From Mimachlamys varia (Eukaryota > Mollusca > Bivalvia > Pectinida > Pectinidae), in NCBI GenBank assembly GCA_947623455.1, contig OX392530.1, forward strand, positions 2,765,501-2,829,500: DNA of 64,000 nucleotides. Direction: 5' to 3'. Below, piece after piece: positions 23,640 through 37,900 of the stretch. The notes below the pieces were generated by a model. The model was given only the letters and a program-made list of their open reading frames with translations, made no database searches and had not been told where the DNA came from. Within the stretch, counting starts at the first letter, position 1. Every line of letters begins with the position of its first letter. The translations under genes were made by a program, and so were the position numbers.

Positions 23640-23957
23640 AGGACCCTCAATATCAAATATGAAGCCAATCTGAATTTGGTTCACGAAAAGAAGTTATTTT
23701 AAAATAAACCCAAATTTTACACCCTTTTCCCCCCACCCACCCCCTTAGTGGGGCCCCAATAGGAGCCGCACATTTTTTGTTCGCAAACTTGAAGCGGCTT
23801 CTTATGGGGAAGCTTCCGGTCAAGCAAGTTTGGTTGAAATCCACCAAGTGGTTTTTGAGAAGAAGTTGAAAATGTGAAAAGTTAACGACGCACGACGACG
23901 GACGAAACATGATGACAATTGGTCACCATGAGTTTTACTCGGGGGACCTAAAAACCA
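23640..23957 (+). mobile_element. 5'-truncated copy of the hairpin-bounded element family
   Basis: It contains TTTGAGAAGAAGTTGAAAATG, then a GACGCACGACGACGGACG run, GGTCACCATGAG and the end GGGGACCTAAAAA. These match the 3' parts of the elements at 3731 and 58024. No AACAAGAGG start is seen. Confidence 0.55.
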
Positions 23958-25124
23958 ATGCGTGTTCTGATAATCTAAAGTAGGGTAGAGCAGGAAATGA
24001 AACATATATCGGTATCATCATCGATGATTTCTTGAAATCTAACGACCACATCTCAACTTGAGTATAACAAGGTCAGCATGATCCTAGTCTTTTTTCAGGA
24101 CCTTCACAAATGTATTATACACGAAGGAATAGGTTGGTGACAGTATATACATGTTTAAGTCGAACTGGAGTTCTCGTCCATTGCCTGGGCCCATACCCAT
24201 GAAATCGTAATCAGGGTTTTTTTGTGCTGAAGCCAAATGTCATGTACCAGTAATATATCAGTAAGACAATTGTAATATGTCACTGGTTTTGGAAAACATA
24301 GTAGAGACCTCAAGTCAAATGCGGCGAGATACAAGAAAGCTAGATTTTAAAGCACAGAACTCATGCTTGAGCACGGGCACAGTTCATGAATACGGGCCCT
24401 GATGGTCCCCATGTCACCCTTAAAAGGATAACAAAATCCATGAAAATGGTTCCTGAGCATTAAATAGCTTACTAATCCAGAGGTACACTCTGCTAACTGG
24501 GATTTCCAACCTGGGAATACCTCCGTGACGGAGCATACGTCATTCAACACTCTAAAACGGTGGAAGGAAATATAATATACCATAAAAAGATTGTTCACAA
24601 ATTAGGCACCTTCGAATGTAACAAGAGGCAACACAAGGAAACTATTTAAACCTAGGACACGTCAACAACATCTGCGTGATATGGTGGTGAACTTTATCAG
24701 AATAGTTAAGTAAGTTATGGAAAAAAGTCTGTACAGTTAATATTTCGATGAGCAGTGTTATAATAATCAAGAAGCTTTATGCAATGGCTTATCATTGACG
24801 TCTATATTTATAGCGCGATATGAAACTTCAAAATTTAAAAAGAATTATCCTATGCTATATATGCGTACAGAGACATAAATTACCGACACTTTTGTTTCAA
24901 TTTCAAGTTGAAATGGTAACCATGTTAGAATGATGTTACAGATATTGAAGTGTCTGTGAGAGCTATAGAATTTCATACCTCACACTAATATCAGGCGGGA
25001 GGGACAACTTAAAAATGACGCCGATTTTGTTTCATGCATAGACCTATGGATGCAATTTCTTTTAGTAATGCTTATAGGACTTGTAGAGAAAATAATATAC
25101 GTGTCTGAAGCACTTTAGATGGTA
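23958..25124. other. Intergenic stretch without recognised features
   Basis: Between the repeat remnants and the fold-back cluster upstream of ENOSF1 I find no convincing exon, RNA gene or tandem repeat. Short open frames here have no recognisable content. Confidence 0.5.
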
Positions 25125-25490
25125 TAGTCTCCCCACGGACTTAAATCGAAAATTGATCTAAGCCCCCAAAAGAGTAAAACCACTAAGTACTCTAAACCCT
25201 TCAGTTTAGGTCCGAAACTAGCTGTAACCACAGGGACCTGAGAATTTGTTACAGCTAGTTTTGGACCTAAAATAGGATGTTAAGAGTAATTTTACACATT
25301 TGGGGGGGTTAAGATCAATTTTCGATAAAATGCCCCCTCAATGGTCATAAAAGCTTAATAGCATAATAGCTTTTATGATCATTGAGGGGGCATTATTATC
25401 GAAAATTGATCTTAACCCCCCAAATGTATAAAATTACTCTTAACACCCTATTTTAGGTCCATAACTAGCTGTAACAAATTATCACGCCCC
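25125..25490. repeat. Direct-inverted-direct triplicate fold-back cluster upstream of ENOSF1
   Basis: An arm at 25237-25355 (ACAGCTAGTTTTGGACCTAA, then GATCAATTTTCGATAAAATG) is inverted at 25367-25483 (TATCGAAAATTGATCTTAAC, then TTTTAGGTCCATAACTAGCT). A third, more diverged copy at about 25125-25230 has the same direction as the right arm. The two close arms would form a hairpin of over 110 bp. The cluster lies about 0.5-0.8 kb from the ENOSF1 start codon. Confidence 0.8.
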
Positions 25491-25987
25491 TGTGGCCACA
25501 TGCAGATTTGTTTGTCGTTTGTCGTTAAATAAGCGAAAAGCATCAGGTTTTTATGAATTAGTAGATGTGGTTTACAGAAAATATCTATACAGTATTACAT
25601 ATACATTTCCAATTCATTTCCATCCGGTAGACACGTCTATAGGCCGCAATGACGCAGATACATCAATGTGTAACAAACTCAAAGCAACGCCGTTAAATAA
25701 AACCCGCACTCGAACTTTTTCTTATTCTTCGCTGTTCATCTGAACATGCTATTATCAGGGACGTACATATGGGACATCCATGCTATTATATTCGATAAAT
25801 CTGTCGTACATATCAGTCGGCCATATTTTAAACGTTATAACCGTTTCGCTACGAGAACCTGTCAGGTGTGATAAATTAAGCACACAATGCTTTGTGTACA
25901 GATTAGATAAGCGGGATGCAGACCGGGAACGAGGTCGCCTACGGCCTGAGTGTCTATAGCTAGGACCGCCCCTCGCGAGAACACACG

Positions 25988-28900
25988 ATGGCAGCCCCGA
26001 CAAAAATCACCGGTCTCACGATCGAAGATCTGCGGTTCCCCACTTCTCTGCAAAAAGATGGATCAGATGCCATGGTGAGTTAGAATGTGTCTGATAACGC
26101 TGTAAACATATGAAATATCGACAATGCATGGTTAGAATGATTTGTTGTCCTATATATCTGGCTAGGAGTTATACGTCCTTGCCTTATTCTAAAACCTCTT
26201 GGGCTGAGACACTAACTGTATTTATTTCTATGTCACGTAGGCCTACGTATACCTGTTTCTGTCTAATGACCGTATGACATTGCTGCACACAAAGTCATTA
26301 ACTTTTTACGACTTAGAACTTCTCAATAATCAAAAGACCAAGTGTAATGATATGTGACTAGGCTGAGTACGAACTTGGGACAGAGTGGCACTAACTCTCA
26401 TCAAATAAACGACCTTGACCTATTTTGAAGGTCACTGGGTCAAATATGTAGAAACCGTTAAGAATTATATTCTGAATAACCAGAAGTCTAAAATTACATA
26501 TACTTGACCAGTAGGTATATGGCATGAACTTTTCTAAAGTTTCTTCAAATAAATGGCTGTGCCATATTTCAAGGTCACATGGTTCAAATTGAAAAAAAAA
26601 CACCCACTTTTCAGGAATTTCATTTAAATAAACAAGAAGTCTATGGTAGTGATATTCGGACAATAGGTACCTGGGACAGTGCTATAAAGTTTCCTCAGGT
26701 AGATGCCCTTGACCTACTTTCAAGGTCACAGGGGTTACACATAAATGATGTAAATTTAAAAAAAAAAATTCTTCAGAATAACCAGGCTTACCATTTTACA
26801 TATACTTGGTATTGGTACTTTGCCAATTGGTGACTGGCATGAAGTAATTTACATTTTCACTAAATACATAACGTTAATTTTCTTTAAGGTCTCAAGAATT
26901 TCCCTAGGTGGGTTGGGGGTTTGGGGGTGGGTGTCGGGGGTGCCTTTAAGCAACTTCTGATTAACCAGAGTACTGATGATTAGCTAGTAGGTCAGTTGGT
27001 ACCTTGCATGAGGGAATACGGTAGGACATTTCCACAGATGATTAATATATTTGAGGTATACGCAAGATAACAGGTGCCTAATCCAAAGGGTTCTGACTCT
27101 CAGATTTGCTAAATAGCAGTCCTAATATTTAGTGGGTCAGAATCCTAAGGACTAACAGGTGCCATGCTGCACTCGGCTATATCATATCCAAATAAAAAAG
27201 GTCGACCAGCAGCCTGGTATAATAATAGCAAGTTCTGCCCCATAAGCACATCACCACATTTCTTTTCAGGGAAAGAATATGGGTGTTTTAGTTAAAGCCT
27301 ATAAAAATTACTTAATCACTGATCTGCCAATAAGATCTTCTAACCAAAAATAAGAAGTCTTTCAGAGTAACGAAAACACACCTTATTTTTATAATCTATG
27401 ATTTCAAATGGAAATTTTCCCTGTATATGGTTTTGTTAAGCACATAAACACACCCCTTTTGTGTTCTTCTAAACACACAATGCGTTTTTTATGTCAAATG
27501 TGGTATTATCAGAATTTAGTGATACATATTTTCCCGATTGTATCAGGACTCAGGAGCCATTTTTACTAATACAAAACATACAGCTGTTGCTCTCACGGAC
27601 TCTGTTTTATTAGTTGTTGTATCAATAAGGGGCTGGAAACAGATAATGATATGTTCTTCTAAATTACTTTGTAACGGCTGCCTGTCATGCAGTTAGTTGG
27701 CCAGTGTAGAATTAAGTATGTCGCTAAGTCTATGAATATGGATATGCAGATCTAGATTACTGGTGTTGAATATTTTATGACAAATTTATTATTAAGCTGT
27801 CACCATTTGTAGACGTAAATAGAAAAAAAAACATTGCCTAATACATTATTAATTTGTGTGTGATGTTTGATTATTTTCTAGAATATCACCAAGACTCAAG
27901 TGTGAACTTAACTTAAGTATTGATGGAGATGAACTTAACTTAAGTATTGATGGAGATGAACTTAATTTAAGTATTGATGGAGATGAACTTAACTAAGTAT
28001 TGATGGAGATGAACTTAACTTAAGTATTGATGGAGATGAACTTAACTTAAGTATTGATGGAGATGAACTTAACTTAAGTATTGATGGAGATGAACTTAAC
28101 TTTAGTATTGATGGAGATGAACTTAACTAAGTATTGATGGAGATGAACTTAACTAAAGTATTGATGGAGATGAACTTAACTTAAGTATCGATGGAGATGA
28201 ACTTAACTTAAGTATTGATGGAGATGAACTTAACTTAAGTATTGATGGAGATGAACTTAACTTAAGTATTGATGGAGATGAACTTAACTTAAGTATTGAT
28301 GGAGATGAACTTAACTAGTATTGATGGAGATGAACTTAACTAAGTATTGATGGAGATGAACTTAACTTAAGTATTGATGGAGATGAACTTAACTTAAGTA
28401 TTGATGGAGATGAACTTAACTTAAGTATTGATGGAGATGAACTTAACTTAAGTATTGATGGAGATGAACTTAACTAAGTATTGATGGAGATGAACTTAAT
28501 TTAAGTATTGATGGAGATGAACTTAACTAAGTATTGATGGAGATGAACTTAACTTAAGTATTGATGGAGATGAACTTAACTTAAGTATTGATGGAGATGA
28601 ACTTAACTTAAGTATTGATGGAGATGAACTTAACTAAGTATTGATGGAGATGAACTTAACTAAGTATTGATGGAGATGAACTTAACTTAAGTATTGATGG
28701 AGATGAACTTAACTTTAGTATTGATGGAGATGAACTTAACTTAAGTATTGATGGAGATGAACTTAACTTAAGTATTGATGGAGATGTGTTACTTGTGAGA
28801 ATGTGTACGTTATTTAAGTATTGATGGAGATGAACTTAACTGAAGTATTGATGGGGATGAACTTAACTTAAGTATTGATGGAGATGAACTTAACTTAAAG

Positions 28901-31900
28901 AGTAACTGTAGTGCAAATAGAAACTGAAATGATCAGACTCGTTGTGTCGGCATTAATACATTGTCGAAAACCGCATCGAAATCGGCCGACCGGTTACAAA
29001 GTTACGACAGGTTGAAGTTTGGTTTTTTACCTGTTTTGCCACACGCTAATTAAGCGTATCGCGAACCGCTAAAAGTTGTGCACAGGTATTGGTGACGTCA
29101 CAACGGGAACACAAGAAATTGGGTCCTATGTCTCTCTATATATAATAGTAATATGTACGTCTGGTTGATTAATGATTCAAAATGTATTATACAATGAAAT
29201 TAAGGGACGTACCATAATATGAGGGTCGGGAGAATAATCTGAAATCGTCATTGAAATAACATTATTTTGATTCTTTCATAAATTTAGTGTTTATTGATTG
29301 TTCAAATTAATTTAATGGACCCATATATATATGCGCAGGGACGTATATGTCACATATACGTCCCTGATATGCGCTATCATATTGTAATACTCTGTGTCAT
29401 TTATAATGTCAGTTATACATATCATTTATCCAATGATTCAAGAGTGACTCTTATAATAATACCTTTAATATAAACTTTATTTCATTCCAACAGTATATAT
29501 ACAACATTATAGACAGAGAATATGCAGGAATAGGATCCGGAAACAAGTTTAAAAAAACACTTATATTAATCCGTTTCCATAAATAATACCTTTGAGTATT
29601 GTACATCTCATGTTAGTGTCCATTATATCATATTTCGTAATCAGATTAGCGGGATAATCTACCTGGTCAGTTCGATAACTACACACGTAACTTGTTACTC
29701 AAATAGGAAGTAATTAACATTGGAGAGGGGTGGGGTGGGGGGGCTATCAAAGTTAACTAAATTGTAATAATTGAGTACGTTGCGGTTATTATCCCCTCTT
29801 TGTAACTTCAAAATGTGTACTCTAAATCTGTAGTTAGTTCTCGACTGGAGCATAGACTATCGAGTGCACATGTATCTTTTGAAATCTCCGTAACCCACCG
29901 TCAACTCACACAGTATATGACACTTTTTTAATTTCGAGTTTGACTCTTCTATTCAACGTGAAAAGTTCTGTTGAAAACTTGCTTGATATGTCTCAGGGAC
30001 GTATATGCACATATACGTCCCTGGTATGTCTGTATCACAGTTTTTTCATATTTTATTTTTAACATAAATGAATAAAATGCGGATTAAAACCACAGGCACT
30101 TGTGGCCAGGAGAATAGCCATCTAAATATATAGATAACATAGAGCGAAATATGGTAATTAAAATAAAATATAAAAACTGAATTTTCAATTTTTCTTTTTA
30201 TGTTATTAATCATCTAAAACCGTATTGAAAATAGTTGCCAAATTTCAGCTTAATACGTCAAGCGGTTTAATTTAACAAAAAAATCGACTATCAGACACTC
30301 TTTTTTTTGTGAAATTTAACCGCTTGACGTATCAAGCTGAAAATTGGCAATTACATTCATTATGGTTTTAGATGATTAATAACATAAAAAGAAAATTGTT
30401 TAAGTCAGTTTTTATATTTTATTTTAATTATTAATATTTTGCAAATTATCTATATATTTAGATGACTATTCTCCTGGCCACAAATGCCTGTGATTAAAAC
30501 CAATTAAGAAATCTTCTCATCTTATTTTCAAAAGATGTTCCATGTTCATTTCTTGTCAGTAAAACGCAATCTTATTTTTTCTCAAACAGAATTCGAAATA
30601 CATTGTTCTTGATTTCTATTTCGATGTACATGTATGTGCCTGAAGACAGGTAACATCAGGATTTCGCTCATATTCTATTTATTTTACAATATTCACGATT
30701 TGAATTTTTTTTTTATACTGCATAGACATAAATAAATTATCAATGGATAGAAAGCTGTTAACTTTAATACACACCTATAATTTCTCAAACATATATAAGA
30801 ATATAAAAGAAGTCGAAATGTGATACCCGTCAAAACAGTTTATACAGGTCGAAAGCATTGATAAAAGTTATATATTTTCATTTTCCAATATACGTACATC
30901 GTATTGAACGTATAAAAAGGCTGGTCTTGTCGTTCTATATGACGTTACTAACTGTTCTTCTTTGAATCTTTGAGTCTATACACGGAATTAGATTGGGCTA
31001 AGTCCGTCGTCTAAAGCAACACAAATATTTTTTTCCTTATCTGTTTGTTTGAGGTTGTTTCTAAGTAGTTTTGTATTTATACAGCCGACCGACATGCATT
31101 AAAAATTTTCAGCGTGCATTTTAAAAGGTGTTATGATCAGTTCCTGCTGATATGTGCATGTAATCAACGTGACCATCAGTGAATACACACGCCGTTTTAG
31201 CGGTGATATATGAAATAAAATATGAGAAACTTAATACCTAATCATATCAAGTGCAGGTTAATAACCTGTTAATCATGTTAGCGAGTCCGGCGGTAATTGA
31301 TTTATGGTCGAGTGATCATGACCACGTGTGCCGCACACCTTTGGAACTCCCGACCCCCCCTCACCACTAATCACGGCCCCCTGGGGCATACAACACCTTG
31401 GAATTATCAGTAGGGTCATTAATTAACTCCATACAACCTTGATATATAATAAGTGTCATATTCTTGAATAGAAGACTCTATACAAATAACAAGTCGTGAT
31501 ACGATTCATATAATTTTAATATAATGACTACACAAGTCTATCAGTGCGGTCACCGTTGTGACGTCACTTCCGGTCGTATGGCCAAATCGGGGATTTTCTG
31601 ATTTGCCTTCAGGTGTGAAATTTAGAAAAATGGTCAAAACTTCGTAATTTTTACAAAAAAAAATTTTTCGTGTGAATTATCTCACTTACTATTTAGCAAT
31701 CTTTCCATACACAAAAGATGGTTTTGCACTACAGTTACTCTTTAAGTATTGATGGAGATGAACTTAACTTAAGTATTGATGGAGATGTGTTACTTGTGAG
31801 AATGTGTACGTTATTTACAGCACAAGGCTCCTGATTATTCCTGTCCGTACGTTATACTGTCTACAGACTCGGATCTCCGGGGATGTGGCACGACCTTTAC

Positions 31901-34900
31901 CCTTGGCAAGGGAAATGCTATAGGTATAGACGATCGTTTGGTACCGTATATATCCTTATAAGGGCCTGCTTTAATGGTGACAAACCTCTTATACCATATT
32001 CTACCTGAAATGCGCACATGCTGCTATATCATAAGAGCACCCGACCCCACCTTTTTCGAGGAAAAAAATTGGTGCTTTAATTAAAACTTTTATTGAAAAA
32101 TTTCCTTACCGCATTGATCTCTCAATACAATCTTCATTCTATTAACCAAAAACTCTGTTTTAGGAGAAACATAAATTTTCTTTGATCACATAGTTGTTTT
32201 GTGGTTTTTTAAGCACAGAGCAGACGACTTATCAGGTTGAATATGGAGTAACTATTTTTTTTTTTGAACATAGTCCAAAACAGTTTTGGACATCAAAAAT
32301 TTTAAAATGATTATTGTTATAGTTTGGGCTAACTTTAAAAGTTTGAGAAGAGCCTGGGTTTTAGTGCCTTCAGGGGCATTGTAAGGATGTATACGGTACA
32401 CATGTTATTATAATCTGTTATGTATCGTTATACTGGGCACCTACGTAAAGTGGACACCTGTCTGTAATAATGGTCCAAGGGAACCTCTTGGATTTCTGAA
32501 GGAAAGAGGCAATTTTTTGAAAAAAATATAACCTTGTAAACAAATAAGAAAACAAATATTTTCTATCACCATGTAATGATAATGTAGAAAAATATAAATG
32601 CCTTTAGTTTAGCAAATGTGGATGTTTTGAAAAAAAAAAACCCAAAAAACTGAAGCCACATACATAGAAAAGGACAGATAAAGAAATTCTGTGGGATGTC
32701 ACTATAGCCAGGTTCCACTGTAATAGGTGATCACTGTAAGTAAGATCTGCCGTACATCATAGGAAGGTTCCATTTAGAACTTTTATATCAAGCCAAGGAT
32801 TGATAAGGGAAGGAGTCCAGAGAATATGTACCTACAATGTTACGGTGTAGAATTTAATATTCTGATCATTGATGCTGAGTGTCGCTGTCTTTGCAGCATA
32901 AAGCGCCAGATTATGCCGCTCCGTATATCATACTGGAGACTGATGGAGTTTTACGAGGGTGTGGCTCGAGCTTCACGGCTGGGCGTGGCAATCAACTAGG
33001 TATAGGAATTAGTAACATTTACACCTTGTCTGCTTCTGTTAATTAAACATAGCCTTCCTTATATTACCCTGTGACTGTTAGCTTGTATATACCCCCTGTA
33101 GATATAGGCATGCTCAATTTGTTTCTGCAATTATCTAGTTCTCTTATCGTGAAAATATCTGGGTTTTTTTAGTTTGGCAAAAATCTCATTCTCAAACTCT
33201 GACAAGTATCCTAGTTTTTATCTTAATTTTATGCTTAAAAATATCTGGCTCCCTTCTCTGACCAGTATTAATTTGGAGTCCTTGCTACCTTGGCAAATAT
33301 CTGGCTTTCCCTTCCTAACAAATATCTAGTACAACTGCCAGTAGCTGGCTCTCTTTCTCTGACAAGTATTTGCTGATCTTGCTACCTTGACTAAAGTCTG
33401 GATTTCCTACCCTGACAAAAACCTGAATCTCATATCCTGGCTAATATCTAGAGCTCCAACCCTAACAAAAACCTGAATCTTATATCCTGGCTAATATCTA
33501 GAGCTCCAACCCTAACAAAAACCTGAATCTCATATCCTGGCTAATATCTAGAGCTCCAACCCTAACAAAAACCTGAATCTTATATCCTGGCTAATATCTA
33601 GAGCTCCTACCCTGACAAATATCTGGATTTCCTACCCTGATAAATGTCTGGGTCTCCTACTCAAACAATCTTTGGCTTGTCTTTTTGCTTTGTATACATT
33701 GAATTTGAACTATATAAAATGGGTGTTTTGTACCACTGCAAAAACCTTTTACTATAAGTGTTTTCTTCCAAGCATATATAGCTTTATTAACCATGTTAAT
33801 ATGTGGGACCTTTATGAAAATGAAAAAGATAAAAAAAAATCAACAAGAATGATCAGAATGTGAGTAACTGCATAAAGGAAAGACAGTACAGTGGAACAGG
33901 GATCCTTAAGGGGAGGTTATTGTATATAAAACCTTAGTATAGTGGGAAAGGTATCCTTAAGGGGAGGTAACTGTATATAGGAGAACTACAGGGTAGTGTG
34001 ACAGGGATCCTAAAGGGGAGGTAACTGTATATAGGAGAACTACAGGGTAGTGTGACAGGGATCAGTAAGGGGAGGTAACTGTATATAGGAGAACTACAGG
34101 TTAGTGGACAGGGATCCTTAAGGGGAGGTAACTGTATATAGGAGAACTAAAGGGTAGTGTGACAGGGATCCTAAAGGGGAGGTAACTGAATATAGGAGAA
34201 CTACCGGGTAGTGTGACAGGGATCACTAAGGGGAGGTAACTATATATAGGAGACTACAGGGTAGTGTGACAGGGATCACTAAGGGGAGGTTACTGTATAT
34301 AGGAGACTACAGGGTAGTGTGACAGGGATCACTAAGGGGAGGTAACTGTATATAGGAGACTACAGGGTAGTGTGGCAGGGATCACTAAGGGGAGGTAACT
34401 ATATATAGGAGACTACAGGGTAGTGAGACAAGGATCATAAAGAGGAGGTAACTATACAGGAGAACTACCGGGTAGTGAGACAAGGATCCTAAAGGGGAGG
34501 TAACTATATAGGAGAACTACCGGGTAGTGAGACAAGGATCATAAAGGGGAGGTAACTATATAGGAGAACTACCGAGTAGTGAGACAAGGATCCTAAAGGG
34601 GAGGTAACTATATAGGAGAACTACCGGGTAGTGAGACAAGGATCCTAAAGGGGAGGTAACTATATAGGAGAACTACAGGGTAGTGAGACAAGGATCATAA
34701 AGGGGAGGTAACTATACAGGAGAACTACCGGGTAGTGAGACAAGGATCCTAAAGGGGAGGTAACTATATAGGAGAACTACAGGGTAGTGAGACAAGGATC
34801 CTAAAGGGGAGGTAACTATACAGGAGAACTACCGGGTAGTGAGACAAGGATCATAAAGGGGAGGTAACTATACAGGAGAACTACCGGGTAGTGAGACAAG

Positions 34901-37900
34901 GATACTAAAGGGGAGGTAACTATATAGGAGAACTACCGGGTAGTGAGACAAGGATCCTAAAGGGGAGGTAACTGTATATAGGAGAACTTCCGGGTAGTGA
35001 GACAAGGATCCTAAAGGGGAGGTAACTATATAGGAGAACTACAGGGTAGTGAGACAAGGATCCTAATGGGGAGGTAACTGTATATAGGAGAACTACAGGG
35101 TAGTGAGACAAGGATCCTAAATGGGAGGTAACTGTATATAGGAGAACTTCCGGGTAGTGAGACAAGGATCCTAAAGGGGAGGTAACTATATAGGAGAACT
35201 ACAGGGTAGTGAGACAAGGATCCTAAAGGGGAGATAACTGTATATAGGAGAACTACAGGGTAGTGAGACAAGGATCCTAAAGGGGAGGTAACTGTATATA
35301 GGAGAACTACAGGGTAGTGAGACAAGGATCCTAAAGGGGAGGTAACTGTATATAGGAGAACTACAGGGTAGTGTGACAGGGATCAGTAAGGGGAGGTAAC
35401 TGTATATAGGAGAACTACAGATTAGTGTGACAGGGATCCTTAAGGGGAGGTAACTGTATATAGGAGAACTACAGGGTAGTGTGACAGGGATCCTAAAGGG
35501 GAGGTAACTGAATATAGGAGACTACCGGGTAGTGTGACAGGGATCACTAAGGGGAGGTTACTGTATATAGGAGACTACAGGGTAGTGTGACAGGGATCAC
35601 TAAGGGGAGGTAACTGTATATAGGAGACTACAGGGTAGTGTGACAGGGATCACTAAGGGGAGGTAACTATATATAGGAGACTACAGGGTAGTGTGACAGG
35701 GATCCTAAAGGGGAGGTAACTATACAGGAGAACTACCGGGTAGTGAGACAAGGATCCTAAAGGGGAGGTAACTATATAGGAGAACTACCGGGTAGTGAGA
35801 CAAGGATCATAAAGGGGAGGTAACTATATAGGAGAACTACCGAGTAGTGAGACAAGGATCCTAAAGGGGAGGTAACTGTATATAGGAGAACTACCGGGTA
35901 GTGAGACAAGGATCCTAAAGGGGAGGTAACTATATAGGAGAACTACCGGGTAGTGAGACAAGGATCCTAAAGGGGAGGTAACTATATAGGAGAACTACCG
36001 GGTAGTGAGACAAGGATCCTAAAGGGGAGGTAACTATATAGGAGAACTACCGGGTAGTGAGACAAGGATCCTAAAGGGGAGGTAACTATATAGGAGAACT
36101 ACCGGGTAGTGAGACAAGGATCCTAAAGGGGAGGTAACTATACAGGAGAACTACCGAGTAGTGAGACAAGGATCCTAAATGGGAGGTAACTGTATATAGG
36201 AGAACTACCGGGTAGTGAGACAAGGATCCTAAAGGGGAGGTAACTATATAGGAGAACTACCGGGTAGTGAGACAAGGATCCTAAAGGGGAGGTAACTATA
36301 CAGGAGAACTACCGAGTAGTGAGACAAGGATCCTAAATGGGAGGTAACTGTATATAGGAGAACTACCGGGTAGTGAGACAAGGATCCTAAAGGGGAGGTA
36401 ACTGTATATAGGAGAACTACAGGGTAGTGTGACAAGGATCCTAAAGGGGAGGTAACTTTATAAAACCACAGTACAGTGGGAAAGGGCTCCTTACAGGGGA
36501 GGTAACTGTTTACAGGATGAACACAGTCCAGAGGAGCGGGGGTTTATAACAATAATTGTATTATAGAATATATAATTATGTTTGAGAAAGTGTCTTTTTT
36601 TTGTTCTTTTTCCTAGGAATTATTATTTGTATAGATTAAGGTAAAGCTTATTTGTAAGCTAACAATGCAATGATTAGTTAGGTTGTATATCATAATATAA
36701 TCATAACTGTAAATATCCTGTACACCTCAGTCTTTGTATGATTTACAATTTCTTTTCTTCAGTTTGTATGGCCATTGAAAATTTCAAGAGCTTAGTTGTC
36801 GGACAAAATCTGCAGGATATCTTCAACGATTTCAGCGGATTCTGGCGCTCATTAGCGAGTGAAGATCAAATTAGATGGGTAATAAAACTTAATATTTAAA
36901 AAAAAAAAAAAAAAAAACAACCCAATTATTTATGTGTACATCTTGACAGAAAAGTTTGAAAATCAACAAAAGATGATATATTTAATGGAATGATTTAGAT
37001 AATAGAATGTTGATTGTGCGTGAATCTTCCTGTTTTAGTTTTACATGTATATCAAACTGGAGATCATTTAAAGCTTAAAAAGAAAAACAGGACATATTTC
37101 ATGTTCATTCTAATTAATTTCAGCAAGGCAACTCTCATAGTGAATTCTAGCTGAGTGACCTGTATTATAAAAACACTGACCAGTTACATCAAACATCACT
37201 GATCTAGATGTTGACCTCCAATTGACTTGACATCACCATGCTGACCTCTGATTGACTTGACATATCCATGGTGACCTCTGATTGACTTGACATATCCATG
37301 GTGACCTCTAATTGACCTGACATCACCATGGTGACCTCTGATTGACCTGACATCAACATGGTGACCCCTGGTTGACCTGATATCAACATGGTGACCTTTG
37401 ATTGACCTGACATATCCATGGTGACCTCTGGTTGACCTAACATCACCATGGTGACCTCTGATTGACCTTAACCTATTGGTAACTTGTGGTTCTTTCCATA
37501 GCTTGGACCAGAGAAAGGGGTTACTCATCTGGCTATAGCAGCTATCATCAATGCTGTCTGGGACTTGTGGGCTAAAATGGAGGGCAAGGTGAGAACAGGT
37601 TTTTGTCTTTCATTTACTACTTACATTACAAACATTTATACTGTATTTATCTGTAGAAACATACTGCATGTCATTTGTGCTCAGTATTTAAAAAAACAAA
37701 AGTTTTTAAAACGTCACACTGTGTTAAGTAGAAAAAAACAGTTTATTTGGTAAACATGACCCTATAACTTGCTTGGTAGTTTAGAGAAATATGGTGATTC
37801 CTTTTAAAATACATTTGATATTAACTTTATAATGATAAAAGAAATTCAGTGAGCAATACCAAGCAGTCCAGATATAAATGGATATTCTCGTCATCAAGTT

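Noticed and set aside
28899..31741. piggyBac assignment for the TTAA element
   Set aside because: piggyBac ends usually begin CCY; this one begins AGAG, so Kolobok-like is preferred, still without a transposase.
34920..36435. Minus-strand open frames in the large minisatellite
   Set aside because: Periodic peptides such as [13 protein letters not shown] arise from the repeat; the strand opposes ENOSF1 and there is no other evidence.
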